Notes: generated from the sequence alone by a model not told the origin. Positions 44,597 through 55,137 are shown, counted from the stretch's first letter. The stretch is 64,000 nt of DNA from Fischerella muscicola PCC 7414 (GCF_000317205.1 NZ_AJLK01000116.1:1-64000), one strand, 5' to 3'. Made by a program: numbers and translations.

Positions 44597-47500
44597 ATGC
44601 TTCTCCACCAACTCGTCGAAATTAATGAAAAGGGTAGTGTTGCTCCCTCTGTCAACTTTGGCATGATGGATATTCCTGAGATAAATTTGCGTCTGTGTGA
44701 GGGATTTATTTTTAATTACGACCCTAATAAACCGGAGTTATCGACAGTTGGTATTTTAGATGCAGTTAGACGCAGTTACCATAGTCGGAATGAGGTAAAT
44801 ATTCATTTATTGATCCAGGATTATGGCAAAGGTAAATCACATTTTGCAGTTGCGATCGCTAACTTTTTTAACAAACCCTTTGACAGTCCAGAAGTACAAG
44901 GAATCTTACATCAAATAGAATTAGCAACTGCGGGTAAAAATCATCAGGGGATTACTGAAGGATTAAAGCTTTATAAGCAAAGACAAAAAAGACATTTGGT
45001 AATTTGCTTGAGTGGTGACAGTGTCGGCAATATTAAAAAGCAATTTCTGCAACAACTCGTCAAGATTTTGGAAAATGAAAATATCCACAATTCTTTAGCG
45101 CAAAATATCTGTAGTGAACCTTTGCGTTATTTGGAAAGTTTGGATGCAGCAGATAGACAAGAGGCAGAACAATATCTGCAAAATCTTGGTAACTCTGATG
45201 GAGATTTAAATTCCCTCATCCGGCTATTGAGAGAAAATAATCCGGCGGTAATCACGACAGTTAAAAATCTTGCGCGTGAAATCACAGGATTTACCCCTGA
45301 TTTTGCTGCTGATGTAGATATTGAAGCTATTCTGCAAGATATAATTAGGAATTACTGCACAGGTGAAAATGCCCACTTTCAAGGGATTCTCATTTTATTT
45401 GATGAATTAAATTATTATCTACAATCTTGGTCGGCTGATCAAATTGGTGCAGGTGGAACTGCTCTACAAAATATTACCAATATTTGCAGCAACTATAAAG
45501 GTAAAATTGCCCTACTTAGTTTTGCTCAGTTTCATCCCAACAAGGCTGTAGGTATCTCTGCTAATGCTTTACCAAGCTATAATAAAATTTCTTCCCGACT
45601 GCATGATAAAATCTATGATAATCCAGCTTCTAGTTTAGAATTAGTACTCAATAATTTATTAATTCAGAAAGAAAAAGAATTAGCTGGACAAGAATTTTTT
45701 CAACGTTGGCATAATACCCTACTTGCTGAAGCTAGGGATGCCTTTGAGCGCAGAATTAAAATCTATCGAGAACAAGGTTGGACTTTAGAAAAGTTCTATC
45801 AGTATCTTGGCAAAGGTTGTTTTCCACTTCATCCTTTGACTGCATATTTACTGTGTAATCTTGACTTTACTCAAGACCGGACAGCGATTCAATTTATCAA
45901 AAATTATGTGAAAAAATTTATCCAAACTGAGCCAGCAGAAAAATTTAGTAAACTTAACTATATATATCCAATTGCTTTAGTAGATAGCTTTATTGAAAAC
46001 TTTTCCAATTATCCCATATACGCATTTTATAAACAAGCTCTGGCTACGGTTACTGGTTATGCTGATTCTGAAGATGAAATCATAGTTCTGAAAGCTTTAT
46101 TCCTGTTTCATGCTTGCGGCGAAAAACTGACTAAATCAGAAAGAGAAAACCATCAAGAAATTCTTGCTACTTTGACAGGTTTACCCAAATCTAGACTCCA
46201 GTTAGCTTTAGATAAACTAGAAAAGACACGAGATATTATCTATTATCGACCAGAAACTAAAACTTATCGCTTTTGGGAAGGTGTCAGCCCGACATGTATT
46301 CAAGAAGATATAGAGGAAAAAATCAAAGGTAAGCCGACATCAATTCAAGATGTTGTGAGATATTGTCGGGAGAGAATTTCTGAATATCTAGGCGATGATA
46401 AGATTATCGCTACTAGGTTTGTTCAAGATAACAAATTAGTGAGTGAAGATTGGCGATTTGAGTATAAGATTTACCGCATTGATGAATTAATTCAAGGGTT
46501 AGAGAGTAACCGCATTCAGAAAGACATCAAAGAAAAGGGAATATTGGCATTTGTGCTAGCAGAAACTCAAGATGAGTTACAAGAGTTTCGCAACAATGTA
46601 GATAATTACTTGTCTAAGTCTGCAATAAAAAATAAGATTGCTGTTGCTATTCCCTATCAGGAAACAGGAGATTTAGCGCGGATTTTACTAATGATTAAAA
46701 CTTTGGAAGAAACAGATCCGGCTGGACAACGTTTACTTGGTGCCGCTTACAAACAACTTCTTCAGCGCTGGGAAGAACAGCTGAATACACAACTAAGTAG
46801 CTTGTTAAAATCTTGTACTTATCACTGTGTAGAATCAGAAAAAATTTCGCCTCTAGGAAAAGATAATAAACAACGGGTGATTAGTGCCTTGTTGCAAGAA
46901 CTTTATCACTGTGTTCCTCCTGTGAATGGCATGGACAAAATGCGAAGCAACCATGCGACAGGTAAACAAATTGTGGGATGGACTGCAAAACAGCTTTTCG
47001 CCGATAGTTTAACTCCTCAAGCTTTATTGAATGAATCTTACAAAACAGTCATAGACCAAATTTTTGTTAGTTTGTGGGGTTTACTCAAGAAAACTCCCCA
47101 GAAATATTTTGTGCAAGAACCTCAGCATGAAAAAATTCGTGCTGCTTGGGAGGTAATTTCCCAGATTACTGATTTAGGAGAAGAATCAGAAAAGACTGTT
47201 GAGTTAGAGAAAATTTGGCAAGCTTTATCCGCACCACCCTACGGTTACAGTGAGTATAACTTTACGATTTTATTGGCAGCATGGTTAGCATATCACCGCA
47301 AAGAAGTTTCTCTCAGAGGAGTAGCAGAAATTTCAACTGCGAAGAAAAAAACTCTTTCTTCGCCACCGAAAACTCAATCTTTAAAAGATTGGGCAAATAG
47401 TAATATCTTAGAAAACCCCACAACGTTTGTCAGCGATTGGATTGTGCAACGCAAGGGTAAACTAATTCGTCGCCAACAAGCAGAAATACCTACTTTGCCA

Positions 47501-49219
47501 GCATCGCCAATAGATTACGAACAGGCACAGCAATATCTAGCGGAAGTTGCAGCATTTCTGGAGTTGAATGCAGCAGATGTAGAAGTGGGTGAATTAAATA
47601 AGCATAAAAAACAGGTGAGTGCGGGTGTGGAATCAATTAATAAATGGTTTCAACCTGTGGTAGATGTGGAGGCACTATCTGAGAATACAAACTTGGAAAC
47701 TTGGCTGCAACTTTACCCACAATTACTCCAAAATCCACCAGCATCTTTAGTTCAACCAACTTCACAACAATTACAGCGTCAAACTCAAGCACTACAGATC
47801 GTCAACGAAAAAATTCAAGAACTTGTGACAGCTACAATTCAGGGTTTTCAGTCTTTGTCAACAATAGAAGCTTGTGATGCCTATAAGTTACAAATTCAGG
47901 CGCTGCTGAATCAGATTACCACAGTCACAAGTTTACCTCCTCATTTAGTTGCAAGTTTGCAAAACGCTATTCAGGCTACAGAATCGAAGCTTACAGAAAT
48001 TAGGCAGCAAGCTGAGGCACAACAAAGGCAGGCTGAAGATATGGAAATTATGCAGATTATCCGGCAATATCAATCTGCAACAAAACTCCATACGATTTCT
48101 TTATGTGAACAGGCAATTCATGATGTAGAAAATTACAGAAATAGATTGCATGAACCAGAAAAATTTGCTGGAGAAATTGACCAAATTGTGCAAGCGGTAA
48201 GAAATAAAGTTACTGAATATCGGCAGAGATTAGCAAATATTCAAAATCGCGTTTCTACAGTTAATCATCTTAGAGATGCGAATCAAATTATGACTGAGTG
48301 TGCGGAATTGGATGTTGTCTTTAAAGATACTGCTGATTACCAAAGTTACCAAAATATCAAAGCAAAGATTAATTTAGTAACTGAGGATCTAGAAAGATTA
48401 CAAGAGATAGAAAATCGCCTGACGCAAACTGATAATATTGCCAAATGTCACGATGCCTTACAGATGATTGCAAATAATCGGAATCATCTGCATGATGCCG
48501 ATCGCTTCCAAGAGAGAATCTCTGATTTAGAAGCGAATTTGCGACAAAGAATCCAAGATTACACCACAGAATTACGACAAGTTGAGGAAAATTTAGAGCG
48601 TTTAACTACAGCCAAAGAAGCGCAAAGACAGCACGAAAATTTACTGAAAAAATCGGCACGGTATGCTAACTCCGATGCGGAAGAACAATATAACAAAATT
48701 CTCTGGGAATTAAAACTACTAATTGAACTATTACAAATAGCTGAATCCGCAAACTTACAAACATGGACATCTTGCCAAGCCCAAATAGAACGAATCCAAG
48801 AGTGGCAAAATTCTCAAGAAAGTCTAACAGATAAATTAGGCGATCGCATCACTTCTGTGTGTACAAACCTAGAGGAACAAAAAACACGGCTGCTGGCACA
48901 AGCACAAGCCGCCGCCCAGCAATGGTTGCAAGATTTAAGAATTCAATGCACTCAATTATCTCAATTAGTCGAAGATACAGCCAAGCTGACAGCCGCAAAC
49001 AATCTGTTGGCAGAAATTCGCGCCGAGAAAAACCAGTATATTGATTTACTGACAACAGAAGAAATACAGACTCTAGAAAATATAGAGAGACAATGTATTG
49101 CCCAACAGCAAAAAGATATCGCAAATCAGATTTTTGTATTGTTTAGAGAATTGGCGCGATCGCAACAACAACAAGTATACGCAAGATTAGGGAAATATCT
49201 TGCAAATGAGGCGGAATGA
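44597..49219 (+). CDS. BrxC/PglY-like giant ATPase with coiled-coil tail
   Basis: 1540 residues from the ATG at 44597 (a TTG two codons upstream is the other option). Walker A is QDYGKGKSHFAVAIANFF (about 74-91), Walker B is LILFDELNYYL (about 265-275), i.e. a P-loop ATPase of the BrxC/PglY class. The C-terminal about 550 residues (about 980-1540) are Gln/Glu/Ala-rich with heptad-like spacing and look like coiled coils. BrxC is the large ATPase of BREX defence systems; in type 4 it stands with BrxP, PglZ and BrxL. The stop codon overlaps the pglZ start (ATGATGA), so the genes are coupled. Confidence 0.85.
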   Translation: MLLHQLVEINEKGSVAPSVNFGMMDIPEINLRLCEGFIFNYDPNKPELSTVGILDAVRRSYHSRNEVNIHLLIQDYGKGKSHFAVAIANFFNKPFDSPEVQGILHQIELATAGKNHQGITEGLKLYKQRQKRHLVICLSGDSVGNIKKQFLQQLVKILENENIHNSLAQNICSEPLRYLESLDAADRQEAEQYLQNLGNSDGDLNSLIRLLRENNPAVITTVKNLAREITGFTPDFAADVDIEAILQDIIRNYCTGENAHFQGILILFDELNYYLQSWSADQIGAGGTALQNITNICSNYKGKIALLSFAQFHPNKAVGISANALPSYNKISSRLHDKIYDNPASSLELVLNNLLIQKEKELAGQEFFQRWHNTLLAEARDAFERRIKIYREQGWTLEKFYQYLGKGCFPLHPLTAYLLCNLDFTQDRTAIQFIKNYVKKFIQTEPAEKFSKLNYIYPIALVDSFIENFSNYPIYAFYKQALATVTGYADSEDEIIVLKALFLFHACGEKLTKSERENHQEILATLTGLPKSRLQLALDKLEKTRDIIYYRPETKTYRFWEGVSPTCIQEDIEEKIKGKPTSIQDVVRYCRERISEYLGDDKIIATRFVQDNKLVSEDWRFEYKIYRIDELIQGLESNRIQKDIKEKGILAFVLAETQDELQEFRNNVDNYLSKSAIKNKIAVAIPYQETGDLARILLMIKTLEETDPAGQRLLGAAYKQLLQRWEEQLNTQLSSLLKSCTYHCVESEKISPLGKDNKQRVISALLQELYHCVPPVNGMDKMRSNHATGKQIVGWTAKQLFADSLTPQALLNESYKTVIDQIFVSLWGLLKKTPQKYFVQEPQHEKIRAAWEVISQITDLGEESEKTVELEKIWQALSAPPYGYSEYNFTILLAAWLAYHRKEVSLRGVAEISTAKKKTLSSPPKTQSLKDWANSNILENPTTFVSDWIVQRKGKLIRRQQAEIPTLPASPIDYEQAQQYLAEVAAFLELNAADVEVGELNKHKKQVSAGVESINKWFQPVVDVEALSENTNLETWLQLYPQLLQNPPASLVQPTSQQLQRQTQALQIVNEKIQELVTATIQGFQSLSTIEACDAYKLQIQALLNQITTVTSLPPHLVASLQNAIQATESKLTEIRQQAEAQQRQAEDMEIMQIIRQYQSATKLHTISLCEQAIHDVENYRNRLHEPEKFAGEIDQIVQAVRNKVTEYRQRLANIQNRVSTVNHLRDANQIMTECAELDVVFKDTADYQSYQNIKAKINLVTEDLERLQEIENRLTQTDNIAKCHDALQMIANNRNHLHDADRFQERISDLEANLRQRIQDYTTELRQVEENLERLTTAKEAQRQHENLLKKSARYANSDAEEQYNKILWELKLLIELLQIAESANLQTWTSCQAQIERIQEWQNSQESLTDKLGDRITSVCTNLEEQKTRLLAQAQAAAQQWLQDLRIQCTQLSQLVEDTAKLTAANNLLAEIRAEKNQYIDLLTTEEIQTLENIERQCIAQQQKDIANQIFVLFRELARSQQQQVYARLGKYLANEAE

Positions 49220-51393
49220 TGAATATCGTCCTAGACCCAACTGAACTATACGATATTCCTCCCGACTACATCCCAATTACCACAGAAGTAGAGTGGATAA
49301 AATCTTTTGGTGTGACTAACTCTCGATACTGGGTAAGAGGAAAGCGCCTGTGTGAATGGGCAGAAGCATGGTTGCGGGCATGGAACAAAACTGATGCAAT
49401 CATGGAAATTAAGCTACACCCCCGCCGTTGTATTGCAGCTTTGTTTGACACCATACCTGTACCTGATGAATGGACTGATGCCCAACTACTGATTTTATTA
49501 GCAAAATTAGACTCCTATCCTCAAAATCCAGTTGCCCATTTGTTAGCAGAGATTACAGGTGACGAACAAATATGGTTTGCTCAGCCTGCAATTTCCCATC
49601 TTGCTGCTTGGTTGGCAATGCAAGTACCCCAGGAGTACAGAATTTTAGAACTAGTTTGGCAACAGCAGTTTCAAAAACATGAGTTGGCAACCTATTACCA
49701 AACTGATGATAAATTATCACTCCTACGCCGTTGGTTAGGTATCGCCACACCAGTGATACCCGATCTCGGCAAATATCCTCTGCCGATTCCTGATTTTCTC
49801 TGCACAGAGTTTGATGCTTACTGGGAAGAACTACTCTACAACACAGAAGGCAAAATCCTGGAAGATATCATACCTACTCAAGTTGTGGGTATGGAACGAA
49901 TCGCGAAAATTGCCCACAAAGTCCTGCAAAATCGACCACACTGGATCAACAAAGTCAGAGAAACGAAAGTTACTCCTTATCTGGGCCAGCAGCAACAGCT
50001 AGAATTAGGCAACCTATCGCCACCTCAATCTCTACCTATTGATGCTAGTCCAACAGAAGCGCTGGAGTGGGTGACACAAAAGTATCTCCCCTTCCGCCGT
50101 TGGGAAATTATCGTTAACCAACCTGCCTTAGATCAAAGAATCAGCGATCGCTTAGCAGATAGTTTTGTAAATTGGATGTTGGAACACTATCCCCAAATGA
50201 CGGTGGATTCAGTTGAAAATTCTTACCTCAACTACAGCGTTGCCGCCAAAGTGCAAAATTTGTGTCGCGAAAGTCCGGTGTTATGGGTGGTAGTGGATGG
50301 GTTGGGGTGGTTAGATCATCTCGAACTTTTGTCTTACCTCACCCAAAATCATCAACTGGCATTAGAAACTGACCCGCAACCTCGGTTTAGCATTTTACCT
50401 ACAAAAACAGAGTACGCCAAGTGGAGTTTGTACGCCCAACTTTTACCAAGTGACGCTGCTTGGGCTGCGGATGCTGGGAAAGCTTTTGCGAAAATGGGGA
50501 TGGGCAAACGTTATACAGATCGAAGAATAGATCAGCTTTACAATGCTTTGCGAAAAAAGACACACAAGCTGTACTGTTGGGATACGGATACATTTGATAA
50601 TCTTTATCACAGCCAAACAGACTGGCAGAGTCTTTACACCCTTGATCGCCCTCACACCTTGGAAGGCATTGCCAAAAAAATTAATTACTGTGTGCAGCAA
50701 TACCCCAAGCCGGAAGAATTGAGAATTGTCATTGCTAGCGATCACGGCCAAGTCATGGGTACACAAGACAAAATCTCCCATTGTCCCCCTGAACTTGAAC
50801 CCAAGGGGAGAATGGCTATTGGTAAAACTGATGACCCCCGGTTTGTCGTGTTAGAGTGCGATCGCTACCATCTTCCCCACGATATCAGTATTGTCCGCAG
50901 CGCTGCCAGCTTGGGTGCTTTCAGTTACACAAATAACAAACAAATCATCGGTTCTCACGGAGGGCTTTTCCCCGAAGAAGTCGTAGTTGGCGTATCCGTA
51001 CTCCGAAAATCGATTCAACGTGCCAAAGTATATATCTCTTGTCGTAGTGAAGGCAAATCCAGACAACCTGGAGAACTAGAAATTACTATTGATAACCCTA
51101 ACTCAGTCCCACTCACAAACCTTTGTTTATATATACCAGAATTACCTGCTTTCAATTCTGGAAAATCCTTAGAACAGCAAATTCCAGCCAATCAACGAAT
51201 TCACTTCCCAATTACAATTCCTGAAGTACCAGAATTACCACCAAGCCATGAGAGAAATTATTTATCTCTCTCCGGGGAATTAACTTTTCGATTTGCCAAT
51301 CTTGAACCAGGAAGCACAACCCTAGCTTCTGACTCGCAACTTAAAATTAACCAATTATTCAGTAGTGGATTTAATATAGATGAATTCTTATGA
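49216..51393 (+). CDS. pglZ: PglZ-domain protein (BREX/Pbe system)
   Basis: A 725-aa protein with an alkaline-phosphatase-superfamily PglZ domain. Characteristic residues: VLWVVVDGLGWLDHLELL (about 355-372), IASDHGQVMG (about 507), and IGSHGGLFPEE (about 578); Asp and His residues in these blocks are the expected metal ligands. PglZ is the hallmark of BREX systems; its biochemical role in defence is not settled (phosphodiesterase activity has been reported). It overlaps the giant ATPase gene by 4 nt and the BrxL-like gene by 14 nt. Confidence 0.93.
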   Translation: MMNIVLDPTELYDIPPDYIPITTEVEWIKSFGVTNSRYWVRGKRLCEWAEAWLRAWNKTDAIMEIKLHPRRCIAALFDTIPVPDEWTDAQLLILLAKLDSYPQNPVAHLLAEITGDEQIWFAQPAISHLAAWLAMQVPQEYRILELVWQQQFQKHELATYYQTDDKLSLLRRWLGIATPVIPDLGKYPLPIPDFLCTEFDAYWEELLYNTEGKILEDIIPTQVVGMERIAKIAHKVLQNRPHWINKVRETKVTPYLGQQQQLELGNLSPPQSLPIDASPTEALEWVTQKYLPFRRWEIIVNQPALDQRISDRLADSFVNWMLEHYPQMTVDSVENSYLNYSVAAKVQNLCRESPVLWVVVDGLGWLDHLELLSYLTQNHQLALETDPQPRFSILPTKTEYAKWSLYAQLLPSDAAWAADAGKAFAKMGMGKRYTDRRIDQLYNALRKKTHKLYCWDTDTFDNLYHSQTDWQSLYTLDRPHTLEGIAKKINYCVQQYPKPEELRIVIASDHGQVMGTQDKISHCPPELEPKGRMAIGKTDDPRFVVLECDRYHLPHDISIVRSAASLGAFSYTNNKQIIGSHGGLFPEEVVVGVSVLRKSIQRAKVYISCRSEGKSRQPGELEITIDNPNSVPLTNLCLYIPELPAFNSGKSLEQQIPANQRIHFPITIPEVPELPPSHERNYLSLSGELTFRFANLEPGSTTLASDSQLKINQLFSSGFNIDEFL

Positions 51394-52828
51394 AAGTGTG
51401 AGCTATAACAATGATTTAGTTCGCAACGTTTTTGGTAATTTGAGTATCTCTAAAATTAGATTACCATCAAGTAGACTAAGTGATGCTGGTATCCCTAGCT
51501 TTGTTGCCGAGTGGATTATAGATAAAATTGTTCCTGGCGTGGGAGCAATGACGCTAACAGAATTGGAAAAAATAAATAACTTTATCAAAAAAGCATTTCC
51601 CCGCAAAGATGACCGCAATGAAATCATTTTTGATTTGACACAGGGAGAAGTGCGAAAAATTATTGCCTTGATGCAGGTACGTAATAAATTAGATAATACT
51701 GGTAAAGTAATTCTCGAACCATTAGCACAAATACCAGCCCTGAATTTAACTGATTGCAGCATTGCTACAGAAATTGTCGAACGTCATAAAATGTTGCTGC
51801 GTCAAGGAATTTGGGGAAAAATTAGCCTCTCTATGCTTCCCGACGGTCGAGTCGAAGTCATAGACTTTGAACCCTTTCAATGTTCTCAAGTTGACTTACA
51901 AACATACGCTGAATGTCGAGCAAAATTCAATTCCCAACAGTGGCGAGATTTGCTATTTTGTTCGATGGGTTTTAACCCCCAACATCCCAGTTATCACGAG
52001 GAAGTAAAAACCTGGATACTGGCAAGATTGCTGCCCTTGGTTGAATCTAATTACCACATTATGGAACTAGCACCAAAAGGTACTGGTAAAAGTTTTTTAT
52101 TTGAAAATATTAGTAGTAAAGTTACTCTAATTAGTGGTGGTAAAATTACCCCTGCTCAACTTTTTGTCAATGGTAGAACCAAAGAAATTGGTTTACTTGG
52201 GCGTCATGAAGTTGTCGTTTTAGATGAAGTTCAAAGTCTAACGTTTGATAATCCTGATGAAGTCATAGGAACACTCAAAAATTATCTGGCTAATGGTCGC
52301 TATAATCGTTCTGGATTCGCTGATATTGCCAGTGATTGTGGGTTAGTAATGTTAGCAAATATTGAACTAGATGAGCAATTACGACCACGCAACGAAGATA
52401 ATTTAGTGGCGAATCTGCCCAAATTTTTTCATGAAACAGCATTACTAGATCGTTTTTGTGGCATCATTCCCGGTTGGGAAATACCCAAATTTAAAAGAGA
52501 AATGATTGCTACTCAAATTGGTTTAAAAATGGATTTTTTTGGTGAGGTATTATTATCTCTACGCCGAGACAATCGCTTTATGTTCTATGCACAGCAACAC
52601 ACCCATTTTGATAAAAATGTCACAGTACGAGATCAAAATGCTATTCTCAAATCCGCATCAGGTTTTCTCAAACTTCTCTACCCACATTTAGAACTAACAT
52701 TAATGGACTACCAACGTGATTGTCTGGAACCTGCTTGCAGACTACGCCAAGCCATCCGCAATTCGTTATATTACCTTGATGATGAATTCAGACAGCTTGG
52801 TAAAGAAATTTATGTTGATGTGGTGTAG
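51380..52828 (+). CDS. brxL: BrxL-like AAA+ ATPase without a Lon protease domain
   Basis: A 482-aa protein. The first about 190 residues are the BrxL N-terminal region; the AAA+ core has Walker A APKGTGKSFLFENIS (about 230) and Walker B VVVLDEVQSLTFDNPDEV (about 278). The start (VRNVFGNLSISKIRLPSSRL) and FCGIIPGWEIPK match BrxL. Type 1 BrxL is about 680 aa with a C-terminal Lon-like Ser-Lys protease fold; this one ends soon after the AAA+ lid, so it probably lacks that part and works as a DNA-binding ATPase. Last gene of the five-gene run. Confidence 0.87.
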   Translation: MNSYESVSYNNDLVRNVFGNLSISKIRLPSSRLSDAGIPSFVAEWIIDKIVPGVGAMTLTELEKINNFIKKAFPRKDDRNEIIFDLTQGEVRKIIALMQVRNKLDNTGKVILEPLAQIPALNLTDCSIATEIVERHKMLLRQGIWGKISLSMLPDGRVEVIDFEPFQCSQVDLQTYAECRAKFNSQQWRDLLFCSMGFNPQHPSYHEEVKTWILARLLPLVESNYHIMELAPKGTGKSFLFENISSKVTLISGGKITPAQLFVNGRTKEIGLLGRHEVVVLDEVQSLTFDNPDEVIGTLKNYLANGRYNRSGFADIASDCGLVMLANIELDEQLRPRNEDNLVANLPKFFHETALLDRFCGIIPGWEIPKFKREMIATQIGLKMDFFGEVLLSLRRDNRFMFYAQQHTHFDKNVTVRDQNAILKSASGFLKLLYPHLELTLMDYQRDCLEPACRLRQAIRNSLYYLDDEFRQLGKEIYVDVV

Positions 52829-52850
52829 GGGTTGGTTGTTGGTTGTTGGT

Positions 52851-52965
52851 GAGACCAGCCCCCCAAAAAGGCGGTCTCCGTCACGTAGACACGAAGTGGC
52901 TTAAGGTAAGGGTAGGGGGACTGGCGAACCCGTAGACACGAAGTGGCTTCCCGTCAGGGTAGGGT
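52851..52965. repeat. GAGACCAGCCCCCC repeat with two nested 30-bp insertions
   Basis: Same element as at 35931-35996, but interrupted twice by a TAGACACGAAGTGGCTTxxG...GGGTAG unit (about 52885-52914 and 52933-52962). The two inserted units are alike, 30 bp each. Followed by a CCAGACGTGCCATGGCACGT palindrome (about 52996-53022) and GTTAGTGG repeats to 53050. Confidence 0.9.
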
Positions 52966-53109
52966 TGTTGGTGGTTAGTGGTTGTTGGTTGTTGTACCAG
53001 ACGTGCCATGGCACGTCTGTACAGTGGTTAGTGGTTAGTGGTTAGTAGTTAGTAATTATTCCCCTACTCCCCACACTCCCCACACCTCCCCAATCCCCGA
53101 TCGCTTTCA

Positions 53110-55092
53110 TTACCAAAAATAACCCGGTTGTACAGTCGTCTGACGCGTAGATGAGTCGTATTTAAGAAGATACTCACGCGCGATCGCTTCGTTTTTTCTC
53201 AGTGTTTCTACTTCTTTCTCGCCAATTTCTGTATCTGTGGAAAGTAAAATTACTTGATGAGAAGCAGAGGGAAAGTAACGTTCAACTAAGTTACTGCGAT
53301 GCGAAGAATCTAGTCTTCCCAGTGGTGTATCAATCGCTACTGGTAAACGACGACCAGAGACTCGTGCTAGTCCCCACAGAAAAGCGATCGCCAAAAGTTG
53401 TTTTTCCCCTGCGGAAAGCCGATGCTTGGGAACTGGTTTACCTTGTAAATCATACAAAGATAAGCTAAAAGTATTGGTATCAATGGCGATGCGATGCACT
53501 AAATCTGATTTGTGCAGCAGATAGCGAAAACATTCAGTCACTTCATTTTCTAATTTATTCAATTTTCTCAAAGTCAAGCGTTCCCGGAATAGCTTTAGGG
53601 TTTCTTGAACTCTGGCAGAAGCCGTAATAATATGCTCTCTATTCTTGCGATCAATAGTTTGTTCTGTATATTCTTTTAAGTTCTTTTTAGCCTTTTCAAT
53701 AGCTGCTTCTAATTCAACCAAACGACGACGCGCTGTTTCGCAATTAGCTTTAGCTTCAGTCACTTGCTTTTGGGCTTTTTGCATGGCATCACGCAAGCGA
53801 TCGTATGCTTCAGGTGATGCTGCTGTCTGCATTTGTCTTTCAATACTGAGAATTTCTTCTTCTTTATTTTTCAGAGAAGCTAGTAGTTGTTTAGCAGAAA
53901 TTTCGGCATTGTGTAAGTAATAAATCACATTACCCAATTGACTCAAAGCTTCATCATCAGCTAATAACCAAGGTTGTTCTTTGAGAGAAGATGAATTTCG
54001 CCTGTATTCATCTTCTTCTAAAAATACTTTGATTTTATCTAAACTTTCTTTAGCAATGTCTAACTTCCCAATTAAATCCAATAAACGTTGATCTCGCTCT
54101 AACAAAATATCTTGTACTATTTGTGCTTGGCGTGCGCGAAATTCTTTTTCTCCTTGTGTTTGTACCTGCGTAAGTAACGGTTGAATTAACATTAATGGTA
54201 AAACATCAGCAGCCAATTGACCCATTTCTTGACGAATTTGCTCAGTTTCTGCCGTTTTTTCTTTCTTTTGTTGATCTAAAAAGCTTCTTTCTGCCGCAAT
54301 TTTCCCACCTTCAGAAATAAATTTATTCTCAGCTTCTTGATATTGCTGTTCAAATAATTTTAATTCTTCTTGTAAATTTGCATAACTTAATTTATTAACT
54401 TCAAACTCTTCTTGTATTTGCTTTAGCTCATTTTCAATATCTTCTAAATTTGCCAAATCTTCTTTATCAGCTATTTCCTTACGTTTACGATTGACTAAAA
54501 TTTCTATATCAACTGCTAAACGTTCAGCCAGTTCTAATCCTAAAAGGGCGCGAATTGCATCTACTACAATTGGTGGTGGTACTTCTTGCTCTGCCAACTC
54601 TTTAACTTGTTCTCCATCAAAGAGAAACAAATTAGAAATTCCTAAAGGCAAAATATTTTCAATATAATCATCCCAAGTATTAACTAACGCCTCAATAGAC
54701 CATGTATCATCATCCCCAAAAATGCCTAAAGAATCTTTGCCCTCTTTAGGATTTTTTTCCCAAGCTCTGACTATCTTGTATTTGACTGGTTTGTCATTTT
54801 CAATATGTTCAAAAACTAATTCCACACGAGTTTGTTCATAAGGTGAAGCCTTACTATTAACGCACTGAGTCAAAAAATCAGTATAACTTAAATTTCCACG
54901 AGTAGAACATTCAGCACGATGTCCATAAAGTGCCAGGCGAATAGCGTCCATGAGCGTAGTTTTACCACCTCCATTCATCCCACCTAAAAGAAGAATTGGA
55001 CGAGTACAATCGTTAAATTTTGGGTCAAGATTTATTACTTGACGCCCATTGTAGGGGCCAAAATTTTGCAGAACAAGTTCAAGAAAAATCAT
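53110..55092 (-). CDS. dndD: DNA sulfur modification protein DndD
   Basis: A 660-aa SMC/Rad50-like ATPase acting with DndC and DndE in phosphorothioation, with a proposed DNA-nicking or structural role. Walker A GGMNGGGKTTLMDAIRLALY (about 37-56), a long coiled-coil middle (about 200-520), then the ABC signature LSAGEKQLLAIAFLWGLARV and Walker B LPVAIDTPLGRLDSSHR at about 575-620. Layout and length match DndD. Its start codon has no clear ribosome site. The HTH regulator and dndC lie upstream, reading away or in parallel with gaps, not the tight dndCDE operon of other hosts. Confidence 0.95.
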   Translation of the reverse strand: MIFLELVLQNFGPYNGRQVINLDPKFNDCTRPILLLGGMNGGGKTTLMDAIRLALYGHRAECSTRGNLSYTDFLTQCVNSKASPYEQTRVELVFEHIENDKPVKYKIVRAWEKNPKEGKDSLGIFGDDDTWSIEALVNTWDDYIENILPLGISNLFLFDGEQVKELAEQEVPPPIVVDAIRALLGLELAERLAVDIEILVNRKRKEIADKEDLANLEDIENELKQIQEEFEVNKLSYANLQEELKLFEQQYQEAENKFISEGGKIAAERSFLDQQKKEKTAETEQIRQEMGQLAADVLPLMLIQPLLTQVQTQGEKEFRARQAQIVQDILLERDQRLLDLIGKLDIAKESLDKIKVFLEEDEYRRNSSSLKEQPWLLADDEALSQLGNVIYYLHNAEISAKQLLASLKNKEEEILSIERQMQTAASPEAYDRLRDAMQKAQKQVTEAKANCETARRRLVELEAAIEKAKKNLKEYTEQTIDRKNREHIITASARVQETLKLFRERLTLRKLNKLENEVTECFRYLLHKSDLVHRIAIDTNTFSLSLYDLQGKPVPKHRLSAGEKQLLAIAFLWGLARVSGRRLPVAIDTPLGRLDSSHRSNLVERYFPSASHQVILLSTDTEIGEKEVETLRKNEAIAREYLLKYDSSTRQTTVQPGYFW

Positions 55093-55137
55093 AGCGATAT
55101 TTTATATTTAATTCTCATACAAAGTCACACCGGATTT

